NCBI GenBank assembly: GCA_030562195.1
Contig: CM060199.1
Coordinates: 32,508,338-32,572,337, forward strand
From: Nipponacmea schrenckii
Lineage: Eukaryota; Mollusca; Gastropoda; Lottiidae
DNA length: 64,000 nt
Reading direction: 5' to 3'
The stretch's first letter is position 1. The number at the start of each line of letters is the position of its first letter. Positions 35,429 to 47,820 of this stretch are shown piece after piece. The position numbers were made by a program, and so were the translations under genes. The notes beneath the pieces were generated by a model. It saw only the letters and a program-made list of their open reading frames with translations, was not told the origin of the DNA and did not search any database.

Positions 35429-38400
35429 TCAGACAACCTCATTTTTGTGATTTGTGTTTTCAGATTTTTGTGATTTTAGTTTCAGTTTTTCAAACATTTC
35501 TTGGTCCTTTTGAGAGAGATTTACAACTGGGTTCTGTGAGTAAATCATAATTGCACAGGTGACTACAAAAATGGCAGCAAATGTGTAAAAATCAACTGGA
35601 ATTCCAAATATAATCCAAGCTAAAATGGCTGTAAACATTAGTTCCGTTGCACTTGCAAAACTCTTCAATATATTGTTTAAATATCTGAGAAAAAAACTGA
35701 TACATATTCCTATACAGGTACCATTGGCTATAATACCCAAAACTGTTGGTTGGAAAACTAATTTTATATTAACTAATGTAAAGGCTGTAAATAATTCTCC
35801 ACGATATAACAACACGACACAATTAGAAACGATAGAGTCAAAGTACATAAAAATGTTCTGCATCATGAAATGAGCATCGCAACCTTTGATTAAATATTCG
35901 TTATAAACGCTGGCAAATACTGAAGTGAACACTTGAATAATAATTAATATAAAATGATAGTCAAATAATTGAAAATTAGTCATTAACCCGGACTTCAGAC
36001 TTGACTTGTAACTATGGCGTACTTCCTTTAATACACAACCAAACGTTAACAAAATTAATGAAAACCATTGCAACTTGCTTAATTTCTTGCTAAATAAAAT
36101 CTGAAAAAGAAAATAATCTCAATAGAACAAAGGCGCAACCTTTGAAAACTCTGTGGTCAATACGTACCGTGGTAGTTAAGTCATTCTGAAAGAGGAATCA
36201 TTTTTGTCATCATATAGGAATCTAACAGCGGTTGCGTTACAGAGGTTAGTTTTTAACCAATCAAAATTAGATTTCATTCACTACGGCCATACCCAACGTT
36301 CCAATATGGACGCAATACTTGACACTTACTTGAAATACTATTCCAGTCAAAACAGTTTTAAACTGTAACAGCAAAAAATACGTTGTTGGGTCATAATAAC
36401 TTAAATTAATGAATGATAGGTTATTATACACACTGTAAAGCACCGCAGGCACAAAATATAGCAGTAAAACTGAAATAGAACATTCAAAATGTTACGTATG
36501 GGAATATCTTTATTGTACTCATAGTCGATATATATAATTTCACAACTTACTACATGTAATTGTGTTTTTCTTTTAAATCAAAAGTGTTTATTTTTTACTT
36601 TCAACAAGGGAGAAAAAAAGAAATAAAAAAAAATAATGTTTACCTTGTCCGTTTTTCTTTAGTTCGTTTAAAAACTCTCTACCCCCATTACTGTAAGTAA
36701 AAGATAAAAAGATTTATTAAAATTACAAGCATCAGGGATTAAATATGTTACTTCTTCATGAAGACCAAAAAATCTTTAATTTAACTGACCTAAACTACTG
36801 AATATTTAAGAATAATTACAATGACATTAAAGACTAGAACCTGATTAATACACAATAATTTTATAAAAATTTCAATAATAGTGAAATTTCTTACTCTTTT
36901 AAATACATGATAACAAACGCAAAACATTTGAAGAACTCAGTAAGTATGATGACCGTTGTCGTATTGTAACTGTAATTATTATTTTCATCTTTAGATGCTG
37001 TTACCAAAATACCTAAAATATATAGAAAATTAGTCTTGTAAACATAGAAATTTATGTTACATATTCACTGAGTGTGTGGATTTAGTATAGTTAACGAGGA
37101 CACAGACACTGTAAGTTATAGGCCCTTTTTATTTAGGTCGATTAGAAGATTGGAAGGTTGTCGAAAACAGTCCAAAAAATTTGTCTTGTAGAGTGCTTAC
37201 GACGAGTGTTGAAGAACAAAGGAAATAATTCCCATTAAATATCTTTCAATATTTATTTATTTCAAGAGGGTTCATACATGGGTTCTAACAAACAATTAAA
37301 GCAAGTTTCATCAAAATCCCTAAAGAATTGTGTCTTTTAGAGTGGTTAAGAGCCAAAAACACAACGCGTTTTAAAGAACAAGGGCAATAATTCATATTAG
37401 ACTAAATATATTTCGATAATTTTACTATCAATAGGGCTCATCCTTGGGTGATACCAAACAATTCCAGTTTCGACAAAATCGGTCCAGAATTGTGTCTTCT
37501 AGAGTATTTACGAACTAAAAATTGAAAGCATTATCAAAAATAAGGACAATAACCCATACTAAATATTTATCGATTTCGCTGATTTCCAAAAGGGTTCATT
37601 CTTGGGTTATTACACATACACAAAGTAAGATCAAAATCCGTCAAGAAAAATTGTGCCTTCTAGAGTTTTTACGAGCAATAGTTGACGGACGGACGTTTGG
37701 GTGACTACAATATACGCTCCACATTTCACGTTTGTGTATAAAAAAAAATGCCTTATGACCGCAAGATTCTTTTCCGTGACCAAGATAACAAAAAAAAATT
37801 TCTTTCAGGAAGATACTGAAACAAAATTTGGTTTCGAGCATCTGAAAAGGCAGAGGAAATTTTCATTCAAAATGGGATAAAGATGAGTCCAATATTATTT
37901 GGACAGCTAATGTCATTTAGGTCAATATATCATATTACGGATGAGGACTGAAACAGATAGCAGAATATAAGGTTTCTTAAAGAATAATCTCCTATGTATA
38001 CAGTGAGTGACTTATTTGTTTGGCCAAAGGTTACAGTTATTCAGGTCAACATACTACGCTCAAGCGTTTTATTTATTTCCCATTCATAAACCTAAAGTCT
38101 ATTGTTCTTAATCCAAGAGTTAAAAATTCCGATTATCCCCATAAATCTTCTCCGATAGACTTTTAAATAACCCATATTTCACTAGATTTCATATAATTAG
38201 CCTCACGTATATATCGATGATAACTTTCAATCAATACGATTTTAAACGAGAACCATCTTTCGAAACAAACACCTCATTTTGAAATAGGAAGAGATAAGTG
38301 TAAATTATTTGGAAAACAATACTTTTTAGTGTCGGCCTTGAGTATAGTACTATTTGTATGACTAAACTCTTTTTGAGTTCCTCTAACCTGCATATACATA

Positions 38401-38660
38401 ACACTATCTCAACCCGGTTAAAAAGATCAAAGGCATAATCTCGACCTTGGCCAGTATTGCATTCACGATTTGTCTCACTCGGTGAACCCCTCCAGCAAAT
38501 ACGCCCAACCATGTTTCCGTACTCCGTACATGGTACATGATACTTGATCAACCCAGATAATATATAATGGCCTACCTTGATTCACAAATAATGCAATATA
38601 GCTCACAAAAACAATAAAGCTAAAAGTATTTGGAAACAAATCTTGCGAGATAAAGGCCAT
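35429..38660 (-). CDS. SLC35A-family nucleotide-sugar transporter, paralog 2
   Basis: Five exons joined at GT-AG sites: 38660-38576, 37012-36895, 36690-36644, 36469-36330 and 36100-35429, giving 353 residues. Exons 1-4 match the paralog at 2575-6144 in length and phase (85, 118, 47, 140). The last exon is 21 bases longer. The product should be a Golgi or ER multi-pass carrier for a nucleotide sugar. Visible signatures are 'VYNNLSFINLSYYDPTTY', 'SVYNEYLIKGCDAHFMMQN' and 'FASATELMFTAILAW', with a polar C-terminal tail ('KLKLKSQKSENTNHKN') facing the cytosol by family rule. By eye the last exons of the two paralogs agree at about two thirds of positions, so the duplication is not recent. The start is the first ATG in exon 1 ('MAFISQDLFPN'); an in-frame upstream extension exists but has no ATG. 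Confidence 0.85.
37013..38575 (-). repeat. intron 1 of transporter 2, enlarged by a ~160 bp-period array
   Basis: Within the intron, 'agggttcat.c.tgggt' recurs near 37267, 37433 and 37591, each followed by 'caaaatcc.t..agaattgtg' and 'cgagc'. The relative at about 48300-48700 has the same phrase. The intron is 1,563 bases against 618 in paralog 1. Confidence 0.7.
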
Positions 38661-41600
38661 TATTCTCTCCTTATCAGCATTTTCTTCCGTGTCTTCCAAT
38701 GGCTGGTTTTAATGCTCGTATATGGCTTTGTTGTCAATATACACACACCCACGTGAGTAAAATGGCTATTAATAACCCTAGTATGCTGTATATATGTATA
38801 ATTGATGTGGAAGCGAACGTTGTCTTCTGTTGACCAACCTGTATTATAATATGAGTAGTGATCGTAGCATGACATAGCATATAATGCAAAAAACAAGTTA
38901 AAAATAAATATACACTTGGCAATCGATTGTTTTATTTGATCAGCGGATATATAAACATTAATAACTCGCAAACTACGAGCAATCAGTCATTCAGGTACAT
39001 ACAGATTTTTGCCAACAATATTACGTCTCTTAGTAGTAGGTTTGTCGATACCTGTAGCCATGACATAGTAGAAATATTAAAACAATTACATGTATAGATT
39101 CTTTTTTATATGCTCTTTGATTAATTCTATAGAAGTTTCCTTGCATACATTTATAGACAACCCTTAATGTGTCGCCATGCCTACCACTTGATCAATACTA
39201 ACCTTTATTTTGTATAGATAAGGTTTGTTATCTCGGCATAAAATCTTTAAATGTTAACCGCATTGAGATAGCGAGATGGACATTTGTCTTCACAATATAC
39301 ATGCTAATATATATAGCGATACAATGTTCATAAAATCCAGTAAATAGGTCAAGTCAAATGATGTTTGCACTTTCTTTTAAATATGTTATATACGATTTAT
39401 ACTTGAACGAACAATTAAAAGGGATATGGAATTATTCTTATATAGCATTACTGGATTTAAATAGAATAGACACTATGATTGTTATAATGGACAAGTTATG
39501 AATACCTATGCGAAATAGGCATGCGAGCTTGTTTTGACATTTTTGTATAGGGTTATTTTTTTTGGGGGGGGGGGGGTTATTGAGTAACAATGGATTTTCT
39601 AGCTGAATGCCTTTTCAAGTTTGGGTACAGATGATAGTCAGAAGAAACCAAATCAGGTGAATGTAGGAGATGTTCAAAGTCACACTCATGGATTTATGTG
39701 TATCTGAGACAACTTTGACTTCTATTTGTAACATTCAAATTCATAGACAAATGCCTGTGGTTCCTGAAATTTCAGAAAGTGAACCGGAAATGAAGGAACT
39801 CCCACACGAAAATTCAGAGCATTATACCATTAGACCATGTAATAAATTATCTCACTGTACAAAAGTTGGCATTTCTAACAAAAACTTTCCGACTGGTTCT
39901 CAAGTTCCTACACTGTTGTCTTATAGAAGTCATATATCCTTGTTTTAACAGAATGGAAGAGTTGTGTGATATTTGTTCATCTTAAATTTTGAAGAGTAAT
40001 TATTAAAAGTAATTTGGTTCTATCTTGTTCTAACCGAATAACTTCGCACTGGCACAAAAAGTTATTGTGTTATAACCAGAAGTTGTTCAGATCTACCTCC
40101 AGATGTGATTTCTTCGGATCCGATCCAGATGGATGGAATCGAATTGAACCTAATTTTTTATTCGGTTATAACCAATTCAATAATCAAGTTGTGCAGTCCG
40201 AGAGGGGTATTAGAGTGATGCATATGGACACTAAAAGTGTTCTCTCAGAGAAAATCTACTTTTAATGAATGTATATTCATGAAGTTCAACTAATTGTTAT
40301 TTTAAAAGTTTCCTCCTTCATAGAGTACTATCAAGTACATCTCCTTGAATATAAATATAATATTGACACCAGTATATAGTTATTACATTATAATATAAAC
40401 TAACCCAATAAAGGAAACGCAACATGTGAAACACTTAACTTTACTTTAAATAACAATGAAAATTTGTAGACTAGTTGTAAACATGAATTTTTGAACCCGG
40501 TTTCTCCCTGTCAGTGAGCGGTTGACATCGATAAGGAAAATAGAAACATCTAGTCGCGGGACAATAAATCGAGGCCACTTGAAATCATAAAAAGAGTAGG
40601 CTAATGCCGCTGACCTTGCAATTTTTTTCATTCCACCCTGCTTAGCGTCTTTCATAAGTCCATTAGGTACCAAAGAGTAGGACGTAAAAATCCATTAATT
40701 TCATTTGTGTACCTGGATCCAACAGAAAAAAGCATTGTTGTACATAGTATAAAGTCCCTATGATCATGTTTCGAGATATTGATTGAGTTTTTACTCAGTC
40801 GGATTTAAGATTGACAACAGATAAAGTTGGATTTCGAGTTATTGTAATTGTGATTTCCTTTTAATGCCCAAAGGGGAAACAACTCTTGTAATATCAGACA
40901 ACAAAGTTAAAAACTACGTTAAAAGTACTTTAGTGGCTTGTCCCTAAAATGACAAAAGAATAAAACCCCAGTAAATAATAGAGACAAAATTGACTGCGAG
41001 ATAAAAAAAATATATATATATACAAATTGAACATAAACTAAACAATAAACAAATAGAGTTTCACCGGTGTTAATAATATTTGATTTACATTTAAGAAGAT
41101 TTATAAATAATGACAGGCAGGACCGCAAAATATTTCAGTTGTTATGAAGGTCTATAGCTACACATAATTATAATTTCCTTTAATACCATAAATCAACTTG
41201 AATCAAAAAGATTACACGCAATAGATGATTTGGATAATTCTGTATCGCGTATCAAATGGGCGTGTGTTACCAAAATGTGCATGTGTTTCTTTCTTCTAAA
41301 CACCGACAGCAAATTTCATATTTAACACAATTTTTTACCAAACCAATTCCTTATTTCAATACTTTCGTAAATTATAATGCTACACATAGCTGTTCATTCA
41401 GGGTGCAAACAGATGAGGTGCGATCTTGTACAATGACTCGTGTTAGAGCTCGTATCTCGATTATAACTTCTTGTTTGGATAATCCGCTAAAGCACCCTAA
41501 CATAATAGCGCATACATTGACGTAAACATATCAATGCATTAAATAACACATGCTGTTGTTCAATAAACTCATCACAGTGTCTTTGATCAATATGTTTCAT

Positions 41601-43049
41601 ACAGTAATTTTGTGATAATTCTTTCACCCTTGAAAATTGCCTAAAAAGCTTGTAATGGAAGCAATACATTTGTTCGGAATTAAAATCGGGCTTTTAATGA
41701 AGCAAACGACGATTAGTAGGCTATCATAATGATAAACTTTGATTCCATCAATACTTTTATTTCATACTGTATCCGTCTGATTATAATCCTGTATTTAATT
41801 ATTAATCGAGATCTTTGGATTATTTTTATAATGTTATGTCAAGTGCTGGGAAATCAAAATCGGATAAGCTATACATTAACCTGGTAATCCAGGTTTACTA
41901 CAGTCACACGCATGTCCACCAAGTTGTATAGAACATAACACATCACAGACATTTGTGGTTGTGTGAGGCTTGACTGTCGTGTGACCATGATCAAATTGAT
42001 GCAGCAGCCCTGAAAAAAATTGAGATGCACTATATGGTCTGTACAGAAACTACTATTTCATTGACTTGTATCCACCACAAGAAATGTACGAACATATTCT
42101 CTCCTGGTAAGAGAGATTTTCTAAAACATTATATAAAATGTCGCTTGATACATACAATTACAACGCAGCCAACGAATTGTTAAACGTATCAACACCAAAA
42201 GCATCCTTTAGCTTATAACTCAGTTCGCAGTTGGAAAGATGGATGTGAAATTTCTATAGGCATTAAAAATTTTTGGGCCTGGACTATAATCAACGGAAGA
42301 ACGAAATCAGTAATGGCCTTTTAGAATTCTAACAACCGGGTTTATTAAGATAAAACAAAGACTGGAATAGCTCAAAGATTTGATTTCAAATATATATTGG
42401 CCTGTAAAATTTAGAATTTTACATAACGCCCACTTAATAAACTCTTATTTTTACATAGGTCAGAATTAGGTCCAATACACAAGATCATGGTCCTGTCTAA
42501 CATTCAGACCATGATGGCAATATAATTGATGATATGGGAAAAAAACAAATGTTTCTGCGATCAAGTACAAAAGAAATACTCATGGTTGCATGCGTCTGAA
42601 ATTTCGAAAAATCCCATAATACAGCTCTAAACTGCAAAATGCTCCTTTTGTAAAGAACATATCGTCTAAATGCAAAGAAGTTATAGCCATCCACGAAAAT
42701 AACCAACTTAATCAAAAACAAATACCTTCACATATAGGTCTACACTTTTCATACCAAAATTCAAATTCTTCCAATCCAGTTTCACAAATTCCTCTGCATT
42801 CACGATGGAAATTAAACCCATATGATACATAAAACACTGCTGAACATAGCGAAAGGCAAAATATCAACTTCATTTTCGATGTTTTATAAATTGTGTCGTT
42901 ATTCTTCTTTCGTTCACTGGTTACTATCTATACAAAGACACGTGAACCTTCCAGTCCTTCAGTTCATGCTTTTCATTTCTACACTCGTTTATTTATTACA
43001 ACAACCACTGAATAAGAAAGAATAGATTAAAGTATTTGTAATTCTATAA
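38661..43049. other. intergenic DNA with no supported gene
   Basis: A G-run lies at about 39560-39575. Open frames at 39670-39948 and 40014-40265 lack recognisable domains, starts or splice context. A diverged poly-A/ATT repeat copy is at about 42430-42530. I see nothing else I can name. Confidence 0.4.
42430..42530 (-). repeat. diverged partial copy of the poly-T / ATT repeat element
   Basis: 'aggtcagaattaggtccaat', 'acaagatcatggtcctgtct' and 'acattcagaccatgatggca' follow the conserved block of the copies at 7048-7130 and 25127-25215, with several changes. The minisatellite is missing. Confidence 0.65.
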
Positions 43050-43287
43050 ACTAAAACAGCGACATAATGTGATAATACTACCTACACAATAATCTTGCTT
43101 TTATAGTAAAATAAATACGATTTTGGACATGAATAACATGTTTTGAGACGAACAAAATAAAACAAAAAGTTTCTGATTATTCCAATCTTTGAAGCATCAA
43201 ACCGAAAAGATTCAAAATTTGAATAAGCATCATTGATAGTTTAACTTTAACTAATATACATGGTGTTTTTGCGCTATATAAATTTAG

Positions 43288-43289
43288 TG

Positions 43290-43336
<47 letters not shown>
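43288..43336 (+). repeat. ATT microsatellite upstream of receptor 1
   Basis: About 15 ATT units. It is absent from the matching place in unit 2, where the flank reads 'gacatgttgcatatatgccc'. Confidence 0.85.
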
Positions 43337-43338
<2 letters not shown>

Positions 43339-43660
43339 GCCAAATCACGACTTTCAAATTGTAAATGATGATTGTTCTCACATCATTCGACTCTTGTGTC
43401 TACTGGGGTGTGTATGTACTGTAGCTGCAGACCTGGACTAAGTTCCAAACTTATTCTGTTTTAGTTAGTATTATAGGTGGGCTGTTTGTGCAACAAAATT
43501 ATACGTGTATCTATATTTTTTTAATTTGAGTATAAAGTATCTTTTTAAAATTAAGGTAGTTATAATTCATCTTATATAACAGACACGGAAATATTTTATT
43601 AGTCACTGATAATAATGCGCTGATTTAAATGCAATTATCTTGCACGCCTGAATAATTTCG

Positions 43661-43671
43661 TATATATATAA
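43661..43671 (+). promoter_or_regulatory. TATA-like element of receptor 1
   Basis: 'TATATATATAA' lies about 90 bases before the ATG at 43757. It falls inside the 65 bases (43645-43709) that are missing from receptor 2. Confidence 0.4.
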
Positions 43672-43756
43672 ACTGTGTCCTTGATATCTTTATCATGTGT
43701 GGTGAACAGTTTTAGAGGATATCATTCGATGAGGCGTTTATGTGTGCGATAGCAGC

Positions 43757-45907
43757 ATGGGATTCACACATTATATAATTATTATGTTTATGTTGACGGG
43801 TTTGTTTTGCGAAATTAGTTCTAAAGGACCAACAGCTTGTGTTCACGATGAGTACAATACCAATCGGATTATTTGCTGGTGTTCGGGAGGACTTGTAGAT
43901 TGTTCCGGTCAAAATCTGACTTATATACCGAAAATACCGAAGGACACACAGATCTTAAATTTAAGTGTAAACTCTTTAACGCGTTTGGAATACACCAAAT
44001 TCATACACATAGGAGAAACATCACCTAACTTGGAAGGATTATACGTCTATAAAAATCGTATATCCCATGTTGATAGTGGTTGTTTGTCGCCGTTAAGAGC
44101 GTTGACTACTCTTGATGCAAGTTTCAATGATGCTAGTAATCCATTGCTTATATATAATCTAACTCAAAAAATTGCTACAACTTTAGAACATCTTATTTTA
44201 GAGTCTATGAATTTATCAACGATATTACCAAATGTGTCCAAAAACATTGAACAGACAAACCTCAAAAATATATCATTGAAAAACAACAGCTTAACACAAG
44301 TTAAAATTGAAATTTTCAAGTTAACGAGATTAGAGCGGTTGGACCTATCATGCAATTCACTAAGCAACATTCAGATTTGGCGTTCGACAAGTTTAAAAAG
44401 TTTAAGTTTGTCATCTAACCTTTTAACAAGACTTCCGGTTTGCTGTTACAGAAGAAAACCAAGATTGCCGTCTCTACAAGCTATTTACTTAGATGACAAC
44501 TGTATTCGCAAATTAGACGTGGACCGCATCAGTTGTTTAGGTAACTTGAATTTGCTGAACATGTCTAACACTCAAATAAAGCGCATACCAATGAGGGCTT
44601 TTGCTGAATTTCGGTCATTACAAGCTGTGACCATTGAAAAAACAGAAAGTCTTACATATATTGATCCTTACGCTTTCGAAAGTAAATCGCTAGCCAAAAT
44701 CTATATCAGTCAAAACCATATGGAGTTCGATTATAGATATATTGACAATGCCACATTGTTCAAGAATGTTTCTGCTTTAACACATTTGGATTTGTCACAC
44801 AATGACATGCAAAAAATGGAACAGATACATTGGTCCAATATGTTGTGTAATGCCACTGGGATAACATATCTAGATGTTAGTAAAACGGGGTTGTATTATG
44901 CTCCTCGTGCTTTAACAGAATGTTTATTGAATCTCACGTATTTGTCGATGGCTGCAAATTGGATAAGATATCTTCCCCCGCATTATTTTGTTCCATTGAA
45001 ATCATTAATTTACTTGAACTTGATGGAAAACAAATTGGCAGTATTTTCAGCTTTGGATTTTCCACCTACCTTTGTTCAGCACTTAACCTATCTCGACTTG
45101 GGGTATAACCCGTTTATATGTGACTGCAAGTTGATCTTCTTATTAAAATTTGCCGAGAAGTATAAAGATATCATGATTGGTTACCCAACGAAATTTGTGT
45201 GTTATGACGAGACCGTCATAACGAAACTTGAAAATGTATTTACACAAAAGTCTTGTTTGCTGCAAACCAGAGCTACAGAGATAATCAAATGGACAATGAG
45301 TTCAGTCATGCTGTTGATGTTACTTGCTTCAGTTATCTATCGATATCGATGGAGGCTACGATATATACTCTTTGTGCTCAAATTTCAACGACGTAAGTGT
45401 TCAAATACCAACAACTTATCGCATGTTCACGATGTGTACGTAAGTTCCGCAGATGAAGACTTTGATATTGTGTATCGGCAATTAGTATGTGAATTGGAAA
45501 ATAGAGGACAACGTGTGTTCTTCCCTTACCGGGACGCCAGACCCGGAACAATCGCTATAAGGGAATCTTTGGAACATCTTGACAGCAGTAAATATGTTCT
45601 GTTATGTGTATCTAATGCTTATGCTCAAGACGGCTGGTGTGAATTTGAAGCTTGCATGGCTTTAGAACGGTCAATATACGAACGTTGCGAAGATGATATT
45701 ATCGTTGCTGTTGTGCTAGAGGAAATCGACAGTAACAATGTTACCAAGATCATAGACAAGATCATTCGAACTGGTGACTATTTGAAATGGGATTCAAATT
45801 TAGATACTACGAATTTATTCTGGAGGAAACTTGAGCGAAGATTGCAATCTGAAGGTCTTGAAAGATCCCCTTTAATTCCAAGTTCTCCAAGGTTTTCTAT
45901 AAATTAA
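43757..45907 (+). CDS. Toll-like receptor, single cysteine cluster type, copy 1
   Basis: An intronless 716-residue type I membrane receptor of innate immunity. It should sense microbial ligands through its leucine-rich repeats and signal through MyD88-type adaptors by its TIR domain. Residues 1-24 are a signal peptide, followed by a cysteine-bearing N-terminal cap ('CWCSGGLVDCSG'). Leucine-rich repeats run to about residue 445 ('LTHLDLSHNDMQ', 'LTYLDLGYNPF'). A single LRRCT ('NPFICDCKL' to 'KSC') covers about 450-502, a membrane helix about 512-530, and the TIR domain about 556-695. TIR box 1 is the unusual 'HDVYVSSADED', box 2 is 'YRDARPGT' with the key Pro, and box 3 is 'LFWRKLE'. One LRRCT next to the membrane makes it vertebrate-like (sccTLR) in form. 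The ATG at 43757 is chosen because it begins the signal peptide and matches copy 2. Confidence 0.95.
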   Translation: MGFTHYIIIMFMLTGLFCEISSKGPTACVHDEYNTNRIICWCSGGLVDCSGQNLTYIPKIPKDTQILNLSVNSLTRLEYTKFIHIGETSPNLEGLYVYKNRISHVDSGCLSPLRALTTLDASFNDASNPLLIYNLTQKIATTLEHLILESMNLSTILPNVSKNIEQTNLKNISLKNNSLTQVKIEIFKLTRLERLDLSCNSLSNIQIWRSTSLKSLSLSSNLLTRLPVCCYRRKPRLPSLQAIYLDDNCIRKLDVDRISCLGNLNLLNMSNTQIKRIPMRAFAEFRSLQAVTIEKTESLTYIDPYAFESKSLAKIYISQNHMEFDYRYIDNATLFKNVSALTHLDLSHNDMQKMEQIHWSNMLCNATGITYLDVSKTGLYYAPRALTECLLNLTYLSMAANWIRYLPPHYFVPLKSLIYLNLMENKLAVFSALDFPPTFVQHLTYLDLGYNPFICDCKLIFLLKFAEKYKDIMIGYPTKFVCYDETVITKLENVFTQKSCLLQTRATEIIKWTMSSVMLLMLLASVIYRYRWRLRYILFVLKFQRRKCSNTNNLSHVHDVYVSSADEDFDIVYRQLVCELENRGQRVFFPYRDARPGTIAIRESLEHLDSSKYVLLCVSNAYAQDGWCEFEACMALERSIYERCEDDIIVAVVLEEIDSNNVTKIIDKIIRTGDYLKWDSNLDTTNLFWRKLERRLQSEGLERSPLIPSSPRFSIN

Positions 45908-46492
45908 TTGAATTAATAGAAGCGTTGTAACACAGTTGAAATGTGTGTACTTTAAATTCAAGTGTACACTGAAGACACGGAAACAAATTGTATGAGATAA
46001 AATTTAATGTCTATGTAACATGCTTCATTAATCACGTCGTTATGTACATAAGGCGCTCGACATATTTAATTGCAAAATGTCAAATATGGTTTAAAAAAAG
46101 TTAAACTGACTAAGTTTATTTGAAATTTTAAGGTAACAAACACATTACCTGTATATTAATATACATAATGTAGCAGTCAATATTTAAAATCCCTGGTTTA
46201 CAACCTGGTACTAGTTCCCCTGTGAACCATTGAGGGACTTGAATGACAATGTGAACGGTGTTATATTATATAAGGGCCAGATATGTTTATGATGACCTCG
46301 AAAGTTCGAAAGTTTGATTGAATTATTATTCCGTCATCAGCCTTGTATTCTTTTTTATGTAATTATATAGTTTCGTTTCTTTTTATGATATTTTCTGTCT
46401 CTGTTGTAATCTAACCAATTTTCCACCACAGTAGCTTTGCGTTTTAATGTAATCTTGTTACGCAGGATGATATTTCTTCATAACGAAATGAC

Positions 46493-47150
46493 TTAGGGCC
46501 GTATGTTATGCTCTTACCTTGGCTAATGTTGAACTTGGGCCAAAGTGTAACTTATCAAAGCTACCATAAAGTCAAATTAATTTTCTTGGTATGCACATTG
46601 TGAAACATTGTGCATCGATGGTGCAATGAAACTTTTTCTGGATTTTTTCGGTTTAACACAAGTATTGGTTAGGTATCAAATGTATGGTGCATCAATGTTG
46701 TGAAATATTTTTCGAGAGGTTTTCACACTCTTCTGATATATGAATCACTGGATGTCTTCAGATTACATCCAAGTCACGCAACGTTTTCTTACCCACATGG
46801 ATTACAAACACTTACACTAAAATATTGTGTTAATTCGGCACTGATAGCTAACGTATTCATTTTAAGTTTCAAAAAGACGAATCACAACTATCACCTAAAC
46901 GAATGCCTACTTTTACACTCATTGACAAGATTTCACCCTAGAATGTGTTCGCCAATAACTTGAAAATAAATGGAATGTCAGCCTTTGCGATTTCTGAAAA
47001 GTTCAGTCTGTTCCCCTTTTTGGACATGGTTTTGTCATGTGGGTACAATCTATGGTTATTATTGCTCCTAGAATGTTAGCCAAATTGTAAAATCTAGATT
47101 GAATTAAGTCTAACCTTTAGGTTAAGTACGAGCGTTGGATACGGCCCTTA
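46493..47150 (-). mobile_element. PIF/Harbinger element remnant with TTA target duplication
   Basis: The ends GGGCCGTAT (46496-46504) and ATACGGCCC (47139-47147) are inverted repeats. Weaker matching extends to about 25 bases ('GCTC.TAC'). TTA flanks both sides (46493-46495 and 47148-47150), the 3-base duplication usual for this superfamily. On the minus strand 'IDCTHM' (about 47040) and 'NRKG.HSIYFQVIGEHILG' (about 46990) resemble the Harbinger DDE nuclease motifs 'IDGTH' and 'NRKG.HS', with stops and frameshifts. It is a 652-base internally deleted, dead copy. Confidence 0.8.
46940..47070 (-). pseudogene. Harbinger transposase fragment
   Basis: Two catalytic-core blocks remain: 'IDCTHM', containing one catalytic Asp, and 'NRKG' followed by a stop and 'HSIYFQVIGEHILG'. 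They lie in different frames about 50 bases apart. Confidence 0.6.
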
Positions 47151-47565
47151 TGATGTTTCGCTACCCCAAAATTTGACACAGCTCAAGAAGAAAATATTTG
47201 AATAAAAGAGACGGAATATTTATTTGTTATATTGTGCCTTTTATTAACATACATGTATATTTAGTGAATATTAATTCATGCGTACTATACTGTTTTATTG
47301 TATTCTTTTTATGCTTCAGCTTAAGTATCCACTGCAGACTTTTTAAATTTTGAAAGAACACTTTCAGACTTTTTGTAAATTTACTTTGCGCTAGAAATTT
47401 TGGACAACAGAAATACAAACATCTGTGAGGGCGTTTCCCTTTTTTCTTATCGGGACACATAAATGTAGTTGATAAGACATATTTATATAGATTTATTTAT
47501 AAAATTATGTAAATAAAAACAGGCTATTATTAGGAAATAAGTTGTTTATCTGGATTATTAGCGAT

Positions 47566-47820
47566 ATGACAACAATCAAATTAGATTCTATTTTCCTTGA
47601 CACGGAATCATCATCAATGTATGATTTGACATGTCTATGTCAATTCTGAATTGTATGATTATAAATTTAACTACGCGACAGTTGAAGATATAGCCCATAG
47701 GTCTCCCTTTTGCTTTACCCAGAAGATCCTCACCCACTTGTTGTCTGGAATCGAGGATGAAATATCAAACAAGTATTATCTCCGTCGATTTTAAACCAGC
47801 CAATCTGTCTCTACACTTAA
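47566..47820 (+). pseudogene. broken counterpart of the orphan frame at 55541-56014
   Basis: It begins with the same 'MTTIKLDSIFLDTE', then a 16-base insertion ('gatttgacatgtctat', about 47620-47640) shifts the frame, and a later stretch is deleted. Similarity returns as 'aacaagtattatctcc' and 'aatctgtctctacactta'. It may be non-coding in both units. Confidence 0.4.

Noticed and set aside
39670..40265. Two plus-strand frames of 92 and 83 codons
   Set aside because: No domain, no splice or promoter context, and unrelated to each other; likely chance.
40381..40680. Possible mariner-type end 'aataaaggaaacgcaacatg'
   Set aside because: I found no matching inverted end or transposase remnant.
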